A stretch of 64,000 bases of DNA from NCBI RefSeq assembly GCF_036287235.1, contig NZ_CP142850.1, forward strand, positions 2,227,336 to 2,291,335. Reading direction: 5' to 3'. Both the position numbers and the translations under genes were made by a program. The stretch is from Exiguobacterium sp. 9-2. Lineage in GTDB: Bacteria; Bacillota; Bacilli; Exiguobacteriales; Exiguobacteriaceae. Shown piece by piece: positions 1 to 8,761 of the stretch (the stretch's first letter is position 1; each line of letters starts with the position of its first letter). The notes under the pieces were generated by a model. That model searched no databases, had not been told where the DNA came from, and saw nothing but the letters and a program-made list of their open reading frames with translations.

Positions 1-320
1 TCAAACATCGACAATAAGATCGATAAGATGATTTTTGTACCGAAGAACAGGACGACGAACCAAAAGGCTTTGTAGAACACCTCATCGAGTCGTGCTGAAC
101 TTGGAATCGCGAACATCGTCAAATCGATTCCCGCATCATCCAGTGTAGACGGATATGGTACCCACAATCGGAATTTCGTAGCCAGTTCCTCATAGAACGA
201 CAGTGCAACGATGAAGGAAATGATCAGGCTGAGCAAATGACCGGCCTGCAACACAACTCCCCTTCGGACCCCTGTCATGACACCTAAGGCGAGAAGTAAT
301 AAGATAACGAGAGAAATCAT
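1..320 (-). CDS. cvpA: CvpA family membrane protein, partial
   Basis: The reading frame starts with ATG at 318-320 on the minus strand and runs off the left edge, so only about the first 106 codons are present. The N-terminus is a hydrophobic segment (MISLVILLLLALGV) followed by a short basic turn and further hydrophobic stretches, as in the CvpA/colicin V production family of small polytopic membrane proteins. It starts 3 bp after the zapA stop codon, so the two are co-transcribed. In Bacillus the same order (zapA, cvpA-like yshB, polX, mutS2) is found, with rnhC divergent, which supports the family call. Exact biochemical function in Bacilli is not established. Confidence 0.75.
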   Translation of the reverse strand, partial: MISLVILLLLALGVMTGVRRGVVLQAGHLLSLIISFIVALSFYEELATKFRLWVPYPSTLDDAGIDLTMFAIPSSARLDEVFYKAFWFVVLFFGTKIILSILLSMF

Positions 321-323
321 AGT

Positions 324-560
324 TTATAGTTCACCCAAATTCTTTTTAATTTTTACATAATCACTACCAATATTAAGCGCCGCTAGGACGGCGATTTGAC
401 GAACGTCGAGTTGTGGTGCTTGTTCTCGGATTTCTCGAATCTTCGTATCTACGAGGAGACCCACTTCGCGTACGTGTTCTGGCGACTCCGTTCCGACAAT
501 CGTATAATCATTGCCTGCGATATGAATCGTCGTCCGGTTCAACCCTTCTGAATCAGCCAT
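324..560 (-). CDS. zapA: Cell division protein ZapA
   Basis: Encodes a 78-residue protein matching ZapA, which binds FtsZ and promotes bundling and stability of the Z-ring in the cytoplasm. The family-typical core is seen: an N-terminal beta segment (RTTIHIAGNDYTIVG), the SPEHVREVGLLVDTKI helix, and a QLDVRQIAVLAALNI segment. The ATG at 558-560 is chosen over an upstream in-frame start at 593 because AGGAGG lies 7 bases before it. It is divergent from rnhC and overlaps nothing, with cvpA 3 bp downstream. Confidence 0.9.
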   Translation of the reverse strand: MADSEGLNRTTIHIAGNDYTIVGTESPEHVREVGLLVDTKIREIREQAPQLDVRQIAVLAALNIGSDYVKIKKNLGEL

Positions 561-680
561 TTTTCTGTCCTCCTCATACTTTGCTTCTTTCATATAGTAC
601 CATCATTTTCGTTTTAGGAAAAGAAGTCCCCCATCGGTCTTAAGGATGGTATGCTTAATCCCGGAAAGGGAGGTTATCCT

Positions 681-1601
681 ATGGGAACGACCGTTTTACG
701 CTTATCTAAAGAAAAACAGGACTTAGTCATACAGAACTTCAAACAGAACGAGACGAAGTCTCCTCCGTATGCCCGTTTTGCTGCTAAAATTCCTGGTTGT
801 GTCATCACGATTTATAATTCTGGAAAAGTGATGTTTCAAGGACCGCAAGCCGAAGCTATCGCTACACGTTTCGGTACGGCTTCGCCGACTAAGTCGAAAG
901 AACCACTTGTTTCAACGTTACCGAATGGTTTTTCGGAATGGTCCGTCGTTGGTAGTGACGAAGTCGGGAAAGGCGATTTCTTCGGTCCACTCGTCGTCGT
1001 CGCTTCCTTTGTTGATCGAAAGCAGATCGCACTTCTTCACGAACTCGGTGTCCGAGACTCCAAACATTTGAACGATATCGAGATTCGTCGAATTGCTCGC
1101 GATCTCCATGCTGTCATTCCGTACACATATCGTATTCTACATAATCCAGAATACAATCAGATGCAACGGTCGATGACTCAAGGAAAGATGACTGCCCTGA
1201 TGCATAATGATGTAATCGAGCGGCTTCTTGACCAACTGGAGACGAAACCAGAAGCGATTTTAATTGATCAGTTCGCCGAAAAAAGTGTCTATTATAAACA
1301 CCTATCTGGTGTCGTGAATCCTGTTCGAGAAAATGTCTACTTCTCGACTAAAGCGGAACAACTTCATGTTGCCGTCGCTGCTTCATCCATCATCGCTCGT
1401 GCGATTTTTCTTAAGGAAATGGACAAGTTAAGTGAGTCAACAGGTGTCGTCATTCCTAAAGGTGCTGGCGCCAAGGTTGACCAAGTCGCAGCTTCACTGA
1501 TTTTACGTTATGGCTCTGACAAACTGCGTGACTGGACGAAAGCTCATTTTGCGAATACAAAAAAGGCACAACAATTAGCTACGAAACGAAACCGACCATG
1601 A
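681..1601 (+). CDS. rnhC: Ribonuclease HIII
   Basis: A 306-residue RNase HIII, which removes RNA from RNA-DNA hybrids. An N-terminal TBP-like substrate-binding domain (about residues 1-80) precedes the RNase H type 2 catalytic domain. The active-site signature GSDEVGKGDFFGPLVV near residue 90 supplies the DEVGKG motif, with glutamate in place of the second acidic residue as is usual for HIII, and a downstream D occurs in LGVRDSKHL. The ATG at 681 follows GGGAGG at the right distance; a start at 651 in the same frame has no better site. Divergent from zapA as in Bacillus. Confidence 0.93.
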   Translation: MGTTVLRLSKEKQDLVIQNFKQNETKSPPYARFAAKIPGCVITIYNSGKVMFQGPQAEAIATRFGTASPTKSKEPLVSTLPNGFSEWSVVGSDEVGKGDFFGPLVVVASFVDRKQIALLHELGVRDSKHLNDIEIRRIARDLHAVIPYTYRILHNPEYNQMQRSMTQGKMTALMHNDVIERLLDQLETKPEAILIDQFAEKSVYYKHLSGVVNPVRENVYFSTKAEQLHVAVAASSIIARAIFLKEMDKLSESTGVVIPKGAGAKVDQVAASLILRYGSDKLRDWTKAHFANTKKAQQLATKRNRP

Positions 1602-1625
1602 CCCTTGCGGAATGGTCGGTTTTTA
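1591..1625 (+). terminator. Rho-independent terminator of rnhC
   Basis: Inverted repeat ACCGACCAT / ATGGTCGGT (1591-1599 and 1612-1620) followed by a short T run. It overlaps the rnhC stop codon and the end of the convergent MurE-like gene. Confidence 0.8.
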
Positions 1626-3089
1626 AATGACGGATTCTCCTTCAGACAGCCGTTCTAGTTCCGCAAGCAGTATATGTTTTTCATTAAATGGAATCGTTTT
1701 AGTTCCGATTCGTTCCACCTCATCATGCCCTTTTCCGACAATGACGACGCGTTGCCCTCGATGTGCGAGATGCGCGGCTTGTACGAGTGCTTCATGACGA
1801 GACGTGTGACACCCAATTAACCGCTCTTTCGGAACATCAACAATTAACTCATCGATGATCTGATTCGGAGCCTCTGATCTCGCATCATGAACAGTTGCTA
1901 TGATATGTTCGCAATATTTACTTGCGATTCGTCCCATCTCCGCTCGTTTTGATCGGTCACGCTCTCCAGCTGCACTCAAGACAATCGATAGCGACTCGCC
2001 TATATAAGTAAGTGCCTGTAAACATTTTTCCAGACCATCTGGGGTATGCGCATAATCGAGATAGATTTCGCAAGAAGTCCATTCCAGTCGTTCAAGTCGT
2101 CCTTTCGGTAACTCCAGTTCTGGAATATGACGAATCAGTGCATACAGATTGGCATTGCCTGCCCGCAATAATCCCATTGCTGCCGCTAAATTCGCCGCAT
2201 TGAATTCACCAAGTAAAGCTGTCGGTACACGTGTCGTCGTCTCATCGATCCGGACATTGATGGTGTCGGTCAGCCATTCGACTGCGATTTGTGACGTCCG
2301 GTGTGGTTGCGTCGTATACCAAATAACTGGTTGCAAAGGTGCGGCATCTCGCATGACACGACTCCAACCGTCTTCTCGATTTAAGACGATGGTCTGTCCG
2401 TTTGACGCAGCAACTTGTTGAAATAACAAAGCTTTCGTCTTGGCGTACTCTTCCATCGAATGATGATAATCAAGATGATCATGCGATAAATTCGTAAAGG
2501 CTGCCGAATGGAAGGAAACTCCCTCGACTCTCCCTTCAGCGAGCGCATGAGAAGACACTTCAATAATACAATCCGTCACGCCTTGTTCAACCATCTCGAA
2601 CAATAATCGATGCAGAATGATCGCTTCGGGCGTCGTATTTGGCGTCTCGATGAATTCTTCATCGATCCGTGCACCGACCGTGCTGATCATGCCGGCTTTC
2701 ACACCAGTCGCCCGAAAGAGATCGTACGCTAATTTCGTTGTCGTCGTTTTTCCGTTCGTTCCTGTTACACCATAAACACGCATTTTTTGACTCGGTTGGT
2801 TATAAAAGCGATTCGCGACTTGACCCGCAAGTCGTTTTGTATCCGATACGATGATGATAGGAACTGGACAGTCGGGAAACGGGCGTTCAGCCAAAATCGC
2901 CACAGCTCCATTTTCGATTGCTTGATTGATATAATCGTGACCATCAACGGTGTAACCGTTGATACAAATAAACAGTCCATTCGGTTTGATTTGACGTGAA
3001 TCGGTGGCGATATTCGTGATCAATGGATTGATTGCTTCATTTATAGGAATTGGCAATAATTCAGTCAGAAGCTTCGCTAGTCGATTCAT
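1623..3089 (-). CDS. MurE-like UDP-MurNAc-tripeptide ligase, divergent
   Basis: A 488-residue Mur ligase closest in layout to MurE, which adds the third amino acid to UDP-MurNAc-L-Ala-D-Glu in the cytoplasm. Seen: N-terminal UDP-binding domain with TDSRQIKPNGLFI; ATP loop TGTNGKTTTT near residue 120; LSHDHLDYHHSMEEYAKTKALLF with the lysine that is carbamylated in the family; DYAHTPDGL in the C-terminal domain; and GKGH near the end. The usual DNPR substrate motif reads D-A-R-S here and the usual GGDRD reads AGERD, so amino-acid specificity cannot be assigned. MurE normally lies in the division and cell-wall cluster, so this is probably a second copy. Start ATG at 3089 follows GAAGGGAAGAG. Divergent from the MarR gene. 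Confidence 0.8.
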   Translation of the reverse strand: MNRLAKLLTELLPIPINEAINPLITNIATDSRQIKPNGLFICINGYTVDGHDYINQAIENGAVAILAERPFPDCPVPIIIVSDTKRLAGQVANRFYNQPSQKMRVYGVTGTNGKTTTTKLAYDLFRATGVKAGMISTVGARIDEEFIETPNTTPEAIILHRLLFEMVEQGVTDCIIEVSSHALAEGRVEGVSFHSAAFTNLSHDHLDYHHSMEEYAKTKALLFQQVAASNGQTIVLNREDGWSRVMRDAAPLQPVIWYTTQPHRTSQIAVEWLTDTINVRIDETTTRVPTALLGEFNAANLAAAMGLLRAGNANLYALIRHIPELELPKGRLERLEWTSCEIYLDYAHTPDGLEKCLQALTYIGESLSIVLSAAGERDRSKRAEMGRIASKYCEHIIATVHDARSEAPNQIIDELIVDVPKERLIGCHTSRHEALVQAAHLAHRGQRVVIVGKGHDEVERIGTKTIPFNEKHILLAELERLSEGESVI

Positions 3090-3193
3090 GATGTACTCTT
3101 CCCTTCTTCTCTCTATGTCCAAATAGTCCAGTCAACTTATCGTAAGAGCAAGCACTCGATGTTTTAAGTTGAACAAATACCCTTTTACGGAAC

Positions 3194-3219
3194 ATACCCC
3201 GTTCGAGCATTGCTTAATC
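3194..3219 (-). promoter_or_regulatory. SigB-like promoter before the MurE-like gene
   Basis: On the minus strand GATTAA, 14 bases, then GGGTAT, which fits the general-stress sigma factor B pattern (GTTTAA, 12-15 bases, GGGWAW) with one mismatch in the -35. A second GGGTAT lies about 20 bases downstream. Assignment is by pattern only. Confidence 0.4.
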
Positions 3220-3272
3220 TTTTTCATTTAAGAATCTCATTCCTGTTAATACATGCACGAAGTTTTTTCATC

Positions 3273-3301
3273 TTGCACCTCTCACCCAGCTTTGATACAC
3301 T
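3273..3301 (+). promoter_or_regulatory. SigA-type promoter of marR-MFS operon
   Basis: TTGCAC (3273-3278), 17 bases, TACACT (3296-3301). The transcription start would fall in the palindrome described in the next entry. Confidence 0.6.
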
Positions 3302-3307
3302 CTTAAG

Positions 3308-3321
3308 GTTAACTAGTTAAC
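3308..3321 (+). promoter_or_regulatory. Palindromic operator, probably for the MarR protein
   Basis: Perfect 14-bp palindrome GTTAACTAGTTAAC, just downstream of the -10 and upstream of the marR ribosome binding site. The position at the transcription start fits autorepression by the adjacent MarR regulator. Confidence 0.65.
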
Positions 3322-3337
3322 TAAAGGAGAAATAAAA

Positions 3338-3766
3338 ATGCTTTATACCCAAGAAGATGTCCTCGGACAATTATCCAAAGTGTCACGTCTCGTCAAACGA
3401 GAAGTTGATGCTACCTTAGCTCCATATTCCTTACATACGGGTCAATGGGCGCTATTGAAAGCAGTTGCGTTATTACAACCTGTTTCACAAGTTCAATTGG
3501 CACATTATTTGATCATCGAAAAACCAGCTGTGACAAAAACCGTTTCACGTCTTGAGACACTCGGATTCATCACTCGAACGAAAGAAGGACGAACACACTT
3601 CGTCTCGTTGACACCTTTAGCCATCGAACGGTTCGACCAAATCGACGCTGCTGTCCAAGAGACACATCAACGATTACTTGCCACCTTCCCCCTTACCGAT
3701 CAGCAACAACTCGGTGAATGGATGACACACTTACTCACTCTACATCGACAGGAGGAATCCTCATGA
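3338..3766 (+). CDS. MarR family transcriptional regulator
   Basis: A 142-residue winged-helix protein of MarR size and layout: dimerisation helix at the N-terminus, then LHTGQWALLKAV, the recognition region QVQLAHYLIIEKPAVTKTVSRLETLGFI, the wing (RTKEGRTHFVSLT), and C-terminal dimer helices. Such proteins usually repress their own operon until a ligand binds. The AAAGGAGA ribosome site precedes ATG 3338. The stop codon overlaps the start of the MFS gene (ATGA, 3763-3766), so the two are translationally coupled and the regulator probably controls the transporter. The ligand is unknown. Confidence 0.88.
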   Translation: MLYTQEDVLGQLSKVSRLVKREVDATLAPYSLHTGQWALLKAVALLQPVSQVQLAHYLIIEKPAVTKTVSRLETLGFITRTKEGRTHFVSLTPLAIERFDQIDAAVQETHQRLLATFPLTDQQQLGEWMTHLLTLHRQEESS

Positions 3767-4950
3767 CCACTCGATTATTTTCACGTCATTACGTCATGAC
3801 GTTGGTCATCAATCTATTGCTCTTCATCACGTTTTACCTACTCAATGCCTCACTGCCTTTACTGGCTGCTAAGCAGTTTCCAGTCTCTGCTTCAGCACTC
3901 GGATGGATTGTGACTAGCTTCATCCTGGCAACGGTCTGTTCTCGTCCATTGATTGGTCACTGGTTGGATCGTTACGATTTGAAGCGCGTCTTGATGATCT
4001 CTGCGACTCTCTTTACAATGATGAGCATTTGTTACCTGCTCGTCCTACCACTGGAATCATTCTTCTATTTGATCATCATCCGTATCATTCATGGTTTTAG
4101 TTTTGGGATGTTGTCTTCTTCAATCAGTCTCGCTGTCACGACATTGATCCCAAAAACACGTCAAGGCGAAGGTATGGGATATTTTGTACTATCGATGAAC
4201 TTGGCATCCGTTCTTGGTCCTGTCATCGGTCTAACCTTTATTCAAGAAAAAGCCTTTGCTCTTTATTTCGTCACGGTTGCTGCCCTAGCCATCATCGCCT
4301 TATTGTTAATGATGCGTTTGCCACTAACAAGCCAACATATTCCAAGCACATCCGCATTTCGTTTAAGCCAGTCTCTCTTTTTATCGCGTCCACTTTTGTT
4401 AGTAGTGACCCTTTTGGCAGGCGTTGCAATTTCTAGTACTTCAGCGTTCATTTCACTGTATACGGACTCGATCGGACATGTGGCATATGCTTCTTATTTT
4501 TATGCGTTAGTTGCTCTTGGAATGGTCGGGATTCGACCAATTGCCGGAAAACTGTTCGACCAGCGGGGTGCCGCATTCGTGTTATTGCCATCGTTTGTTC
4601 TTTATATGATTGGCTTTGTCATTCTCGGCATGTATCCTTCTTTTGCCGGTTTATTGACTGCTGCCGTCATCATTGGTGTCGGTTCGGCATCTATCTTCCC
4701 GGGTCTTCAAACCGTCCTCTTGAATTTCGCACCTCCCGCACAGAAAGGGAAAGCCATCTCGACCTTTTTCCTTGCTTACGACACGGGCTTCGGAATCGGT
4801 GCCTTGATTCTCGCCACAGTCGCAAGCGGTATCGGCTATTCGAATATGTTCTTATCCTGTAGTCTAATCGTTCTCGTAAGTGGTCTACTGTACTTTATCT
4901 TTACGAAACGACAAGCTACATCATCTGAAGCAGAAGAACTAGCTTCTTAA
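3763..4950 (+). CDS. MFS transporter, 12 TM, probable drug/solute exporter
   Basis: A 395-residue, highly hydrophobic protein with major facilitator features: about 12 membrane segments, a loop 2-3 motif with RPLIGHWLDRYDLKRV (the motif A type G-x-x-x-D-R), and RQGEGMGYFVLSMNLASVLGPVIG in segment 5, which resembles antiporter motif C. ATG 3763 follows GGAGG with good spacing and overlaps the marR stop. Pairing with a MarR repressor suggests efflux induced by a toxic compound. Substrate cannot be read from sequence. Confidence 0.85.
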   Translation: MTTRLFSRHYVMTLVINLLLFITFYLLNASLPLLAAKQFPVSASALGWIVTSFILATVCSRPLIGHWLDRYDLKRVLMISATLFTMMSICYLLVLPLESFFYLIIIRIIHGFSFGMLSSSISLAVTTLIPKTRQGEGMGYFVLSMNLASVLGPVIGLTFIQEKAFALYFVTVAALAIIALLLMMRLPLTSQHIPSTSAFRLSQSLFLSRPLLLVVTLLAGVAISSTSAFISLYTDSIGHVAYASYFYALVALGMVGIRPIAGKLFDQRGAAFVLLPSFVLYMIGFVILGMYPSFAGLLTAAVIIGVGSASIFPGLQTVLLNFAPPAQKGKAISTFFLAYDTGFGIGALILATVASGIGYSNMFLSCSLIVLVSGLLYFIFTKRQATSSEAEELAS

Positions 4951-4969
4951 ATCTATCTCGTCAAACGAA

Positions 4970-5009
4970 AACAGCCACCTTCCTCTAAGAGGAAAGCGGC
5001 TGTTTTTTT
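4970..5009. terminator. Bidirectional terminator between MFS gene and pheT
   Basis: Stem AACAGCC / GGCTGTT with an inner CCTCT/AGAGG repeat and a T run on the plus strand. It sits between convergent genes and can serve both. Confidence 0.75.
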
Positions 5010-5017
5010 CATTCTGA

Positions 5018-7414
5018 TTATGCACGAAGTTCCGCATTGAAAGTTTCTTTCACTGCATCAACGACTCGCTGTTGCGCTGTCGTAATCTCTTCGTCGACGA
5101 GCGTCCGTTCTTTGTTTTGGTAACGAAGAGAGAAGGCGAACGATTTTTTATGTTCTCCAACGTTCTCTCCCGTATAGACATCGAATAATTCGATTGCCTG
5201 TAGAAGTGGACCGGCCGCCTCCTTCATGACATCGACGATTGATTGTGCCGTCACTGATCGCTCAACGACGATTGCTAAGTCACGTGTCATCGATGGGAAA
5301 CGTGAGATTTCCGAGTAGACCTGTTCTTCCTTCGAACGCAATGCCATTGCCTCTAACTCGAAGACGTACACTTCTTTTAGACCATACTGTTCTTTTGACA
5401 GACCAGGATGCACTTGACCGACGAATCCGATTGCTTCTCCATCAAGCAGAATACGTGCCGTCCGCCCTGGGTGCATCGATGGAATGCTCGCTGCCTCAAA
5501 CGTCAACGTGATACCAGACGCAGATGCGAGTGTCTCGACGATTCCTTTCATGACGAAGAAATCTGTTTTAACAAGTGTACCATGAGCACGGTGTTGTTCT
5601 GATACACCAACTGCGACGCCACCAATCATTTCTTGTTCGATTGGAAGTGTCTCAAGTGAAGCATCTCGTTGTAGATAAACACTACCGAGTTCATAGAACG
5701 CGACATCTGCATGCTGTCGAGCGACGTTATGTTGTGCGACTTCAAGGAGTCCCGGAATGAGTGATGTCCGCAATGTCGAACGTGCTTCACTGATTGGCAT
5801 CGCCAGTTTGACTGGATGCAGATCTTCCCGTTCATTGAATTGCATCGCGCGTTGCTCGCTCGTCAATGAATACGTGATTGCTTGTGAGAGACCCGCTCCC
5901 TGCAATGTCCGACGTAAATGACGACGATGGATGTTCCGTTTTGGTAAGAAACCACGGCTCGCTTCAGACGGTAAGCTTGAAGTCAGTGCATCATATCCAT
6001 AGAGACGTGCGACCTCTTCCGCTAAATCAGCCGGAATTTTCAAATCTTGGCGGCGAGTCGGTACGCTGACCGTCAAGGCATCCCCCGATAATTCAACACC
6101 GAGACCAAGACGTTCGAGTAACGTTTGCATGACCGTTCCTTCAATTTCCATACCAAGACGATGATTGATGTACGAGACACTCGCTTCAATCAAATGATCG
6201 TCAAGCTCGAGCGTTCCGGCTTGAGCGACACCGGCTTGAACCGTTCCACCCGAAAGTTCAGCAATCAAAGCTGTAGCACGATCGAGTGCTAACAAGACAC
6301 GACGTGGGTCGACACCTTTTTCAAAACGCGCACTCGAGTCAGAACGGAGTCCAAGAACACGGCTCGTCTTCCGGACAGAAATCGGTGCGAAATAAGCAGA
6401 CTCTAAAATGATCGATGTCGTATTACCGTCCACTTCGGTATTTGCTCCACCCATGACTCCAGCAAGCGCGACCGGGCGTTCACCGTCTGTGATGACGAGC
6501 ATCGAAGAATCAAGTGTCCGCTCGACTTCGTCTAACGTCGTGAATGACTCCCCTGCACGTGCTTGACGCACGACGATTTGTTTCCCGAGTTTTTCGGCAT
6601 CGAATGAATGAAGCGGCTGACCTGTTTCAAGTAAAACGAAGTTCGTGACGTCGACGACGTTGTTGATCGGACGAATGCCGTTCGCGATCAAGCGGTTTTT
6701 TAACCAAGTCGGTGATTCTTGAATCGTCACCCCTTGGATTTCTCGTGCCGCGTAGAACGAGCAGTCTTCTGAATCAAGCGTCACTTCTACTGTCGTCGCT
6801 GGCTCTGCTTCTTTGACTTCAACGACCGGGAAAGTCGGTGTCGTGTCATAAAGCGCGGCCACTTCGTGTGCGACACCATACATGCTGAGACAGTCCGAAC
6901 GGTTCGGTGTTAAGCCAAGTTCGAGGATTTCGTCGCGAAGACCGAGTAATTCCAAGACGTCTTGTCCTGGTGTGACTGGTTCACGGAACGTATGGATCCC
7001 GTCCTGCTCATCTTCTCGGATATATTTTTTTTCGAATCCGAGTTCTTCGAGTGAACAGATCATCCCTTCCGAGACGACACCGCGCAATTTGGCACGTTTA
7101 ATTTTAATCCCTGGCAAGCGAGCTCCGACACGCGCGACGATGACATCTTGTCCTGCTTCGACGTTCGGTGCACCACAAACGATTTGAACTGGTTCGTCTT
7201 GTCCGATGTCAACTGTCGTAACGTTTAATTTATCTGCTTCTGGATGTTTTTCTTTCGTTAACACACGTCCGACGACGATGTTGTTTAACGCTTCATCCCG
7301 GACATCGACGCCTTCGACTTCGATTCCACTCTTAGTAATCAAATCAGCCAGGTCTTGTCCTGATGTATGACTGACATCCACATATTCGTTCAACCATTGT
7401 TTTGAGACTAACAT
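5018..7414 (-). CDS. pheT: Phenylalanine-tRNA ligase beta subunit
   Basis: A 798-residue beta subunit of the alpha2-beta2 phenylalanyl-tRNA synthetase. An N-terminal EMAP/OB-type tRNA-binding domain (residues about 40-150) is followed by B3/B4 domains (the ARFEKGVDPRRV segment), a B5 domain, a catalytic-like core, and a C-terminal ferredoxin-fold anticodon-binding domain (SRFPSMTRDLAIVV onward). Length is typical. AAGGGGG precedes ATG 7414. It starts 12 bp after pheS ends, in one T-box-controlled operon. Confidence 0.97.
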   Translation of the reverse strand: MLVSKQWLNEYVDVSHTSGQDLADLITKSGIEVEGVDVRDEALNNIVVGRVLTKEKHPEADKLNVTTVDIGQDEPVQIVCGAPNVEAGQDVIVARVGARLPGIKIKRAKLRGVVSEGMICSLEELGFEKKYIREDEQDGIHTFREPVTPGQDVLELLGLRDEILELGLTPNRSDCLSMYGVAHEVAALYDTTPTFPVVEVKEAEPATTVEVTLDSEDCSFYAAREIQGVTIQESPTWLKNRLIANGIRPINNVVDVTNFVLLETGQPLHSFDAEKLGKQIVVRQARAGESFTTLDEVERTLDSSMLVITDGERPVALAGVMGGANTEVDGNTTSIILESAYFAPISVRKTSRVLGLRSDSSARFEKGVDPRRVLLALDRATALIAELSGGTVQAGVAQAGTLELDDHLIEASVSYINHRLGMEIEGTVMQTLLERLGLGVELSGDALTVSVPTRRQDLKIPADLAEEVARLYGYDALTSSLPSEASRGFLPKRNIHRRHLRRTLQGAGLSQAITYSLTSEQRAMQFNEREDLHPVKLAMPISEARSTLRTSLIPGLLEVAQHNVARQHADVAFYELGSVYLQRDASLETLPIEQEMIGGVAVGVSEQHRAHGTLVKTDFFVMKGIVETLASASGITLTFEAASIPSMHPGRTARILLDGEAIGFVGQVHPGLSKEQYGLKEVYVFELEAMALRSKEEQVYSEISRFPSMTRDLAIVVERSVTAQSIVDVMKEAAGPLLQAIELFDVYTGENVGEHKKSFAFSLRYQNKERTLVDEEITTAQQRVVDAVKETFNAELRA

Positions 7415-7426
7415 CTGCGTTCCCCC

Positions 7427-8449
7427 TTAAAACTGTTCGCTGAAGCGAACGTCATTCGTATAGAAGTGGCGAATATCATCGACACCGTATTTCAACATGG
7501 CAATCCGTTCGATGCCCATTCCGAATGCAAAACCTGACATTTTCGTGCTATCATATTCGGCCATTTCGAGAACGTGAGGATGAACCATTCCAGCACCTAG
7601 AATTTCAATCCAACCCGTCTGTTTACAGATGTTGCATCCTTTACCGCCACATTTGAAACACGAAACGTCGACTTCGACGGACGGCTCCGTGAACGGGAAG
7701 AAACTTGGACGTAAGCGGACTTCACGCGCTTCACCGAACATCTGCTTCGCGAAGGCTTCAAGCGTTCCTTTTAAGTCTGCCATCGAAATCGATTCTCCGA
7801 CGACTAGTCCTTCGACTTGCATGAATTGATGCGAGTGCGTCGCATCATCTTCGTCTCGACGATAGACTTTACCTGGGCAAAGAATGCGGATCGGTTCACC
7901 TTTAGAAGCGAGCATCGTCCGTGCTTGGACCGGCGACGTATGCGTTCGCATCAAGATTTCTTCCGTGATGTAGAATGAATCTTGCATATCACGTGCTGGG
8001 TGATCCTTCGGCAGATTCAACATCTCGAAGTTGAAAAGATCTTGCTCGACTTCTGGTCCTTCGGCAATCGTATAACCGAGTCCGACAAAGATGTCTTCGA
8101 TCTCATCCGTCACCTGTTGCAAGAGGTGCGCATGACCGACCTTTTTCGGACGTCCTGGTAATGTGACGTCAATTGCTTCCGCTGCCAGTTTCGCATCCAT
8201 TTCTTGTTGTTTGACAGCTGTCAGACGTTGTTCGAGTTGCTCTTGGATCGCTTGACGGACCGTATTCGCGATCTCACCGACGACTGGTCGTTCTTCCGCT
8301 GATAGCTTACCCATTCCTCGTAATACTTCTGTGATTGGTCCCTTTTTCCCGAGATACTTGACTCGGACGTCATTAAGATCTTTTTGTGTTGTTGCCTGAT
8401 CGACTAATGTCAACGCTTCATCGCGTAATGCTTCTAATTGCTCGCGCAT
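7427..8449 (-). CDS. pheS: Phenylalanine-tRNA ligase alpha subunit
   Basis: A 340-residue catalytic subunit. An N-terminal coiled-coil (residues 1-90) contacts tRNA; the class II core follows, with [11 protein letters not shown], the motif 2 region [21 protein letters not shown], and motif 3 ([14 protein letters not shown]) near the C-terminus. ATG 8449 is chosen because AAAGGAG precedes it; the same frame remains open upstream to 8566, but that stretch is T-box leader RNA. Co-transcribed with pheT. Confidence 0.97.
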   Translation of the reverse strand: MREQLEALRDEALTLVDQATTQKDLNDVRVKYLGKKGPITEVLRGMGKLSAEERPVVGEIANTVRQAIQEQLEQRLTAVKQQEMDAKLAAEAIDVTLPGRPKKVGHAHLLQQVTDEIEDIFVGLGYTIAEGPEVEQDLFNFEMLNLPKDHPARDMQDSFYITEEILMRTHTSPVQARTMLASKGEPIRILCPGKVYRRDEDDATHSHQFMQVEGLVVGESISMADLKGTLEAFAKQMFGEAREVRLRPSFFPFTEPSVEVDVSCFKCGGKGCNICKQTGWIEILGAGMVHPHVLEMAEYDSTKMSGFAFGMGIERIAMLKYGVDDIRHFYTNDVRFSEQF

Positions 8450-8475
8450 CTTTCCCACTCCTTTAGTTGAAGATA

Positions 8476-8735
8476 TAAAAAAACGTCCCTCCGGCAAATG
8501 CCGAAGGGACGATGTAAACACCGTGGTACCACCCTTGTTTGACTTTTCAATCGAAAAGTCCTCCAATTGCGCGATAACGGGCGCATCCCGTCACGATCTC
8601 TCGTGCGACTCCGGAGTGAATTCGGTTAGCAGATTCACGAAGCAGTTTTCAGTCTACGACCGCTTCTCCCTGATTGAATCGTTCCCTAACGTACTCTGTT
8701 CCATCAACGTCCATGATGTATTCCTGATGTTCACT
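8476..8735 (-). ncRNA. T-box leader, phenylalanine specific
   Basis: The T-box core GGGTGGTACCACGG lies at 8521-8534 (minus strand), followed by a strong terminator stem at 8484-8511 with a seven-T run (8476-8483). In stem I the loop E pair AGTA / GAA is visible and the specifier directly after GAA is TTC (8618-8620), followed by a purine, which fits uncharged tRNA-Phe. The leader would let pheST be read only when tRNA-Phe is uncharged. Confidence 0.92.
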
Positions 8736-8761
8736 TTAGCATGAACGCTTGTCGGTTTCAA
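8733..8761 (-). promoter_or_regulatory. Promoter of the pheST T-box operon
   Basis: On the minus strand TTGAAA (8756-8761), 17 bases, TAAAGT (8733-8738). It overlaps the end of the upstream methylase gene. Confidence 0.7.

Noticed and set aside
8450..8566. Extension of pheS by 39 codons upstream
   Set aside because: The stretch is the T-box core and terminator stem; the ribosome site is at the downstream ATG.
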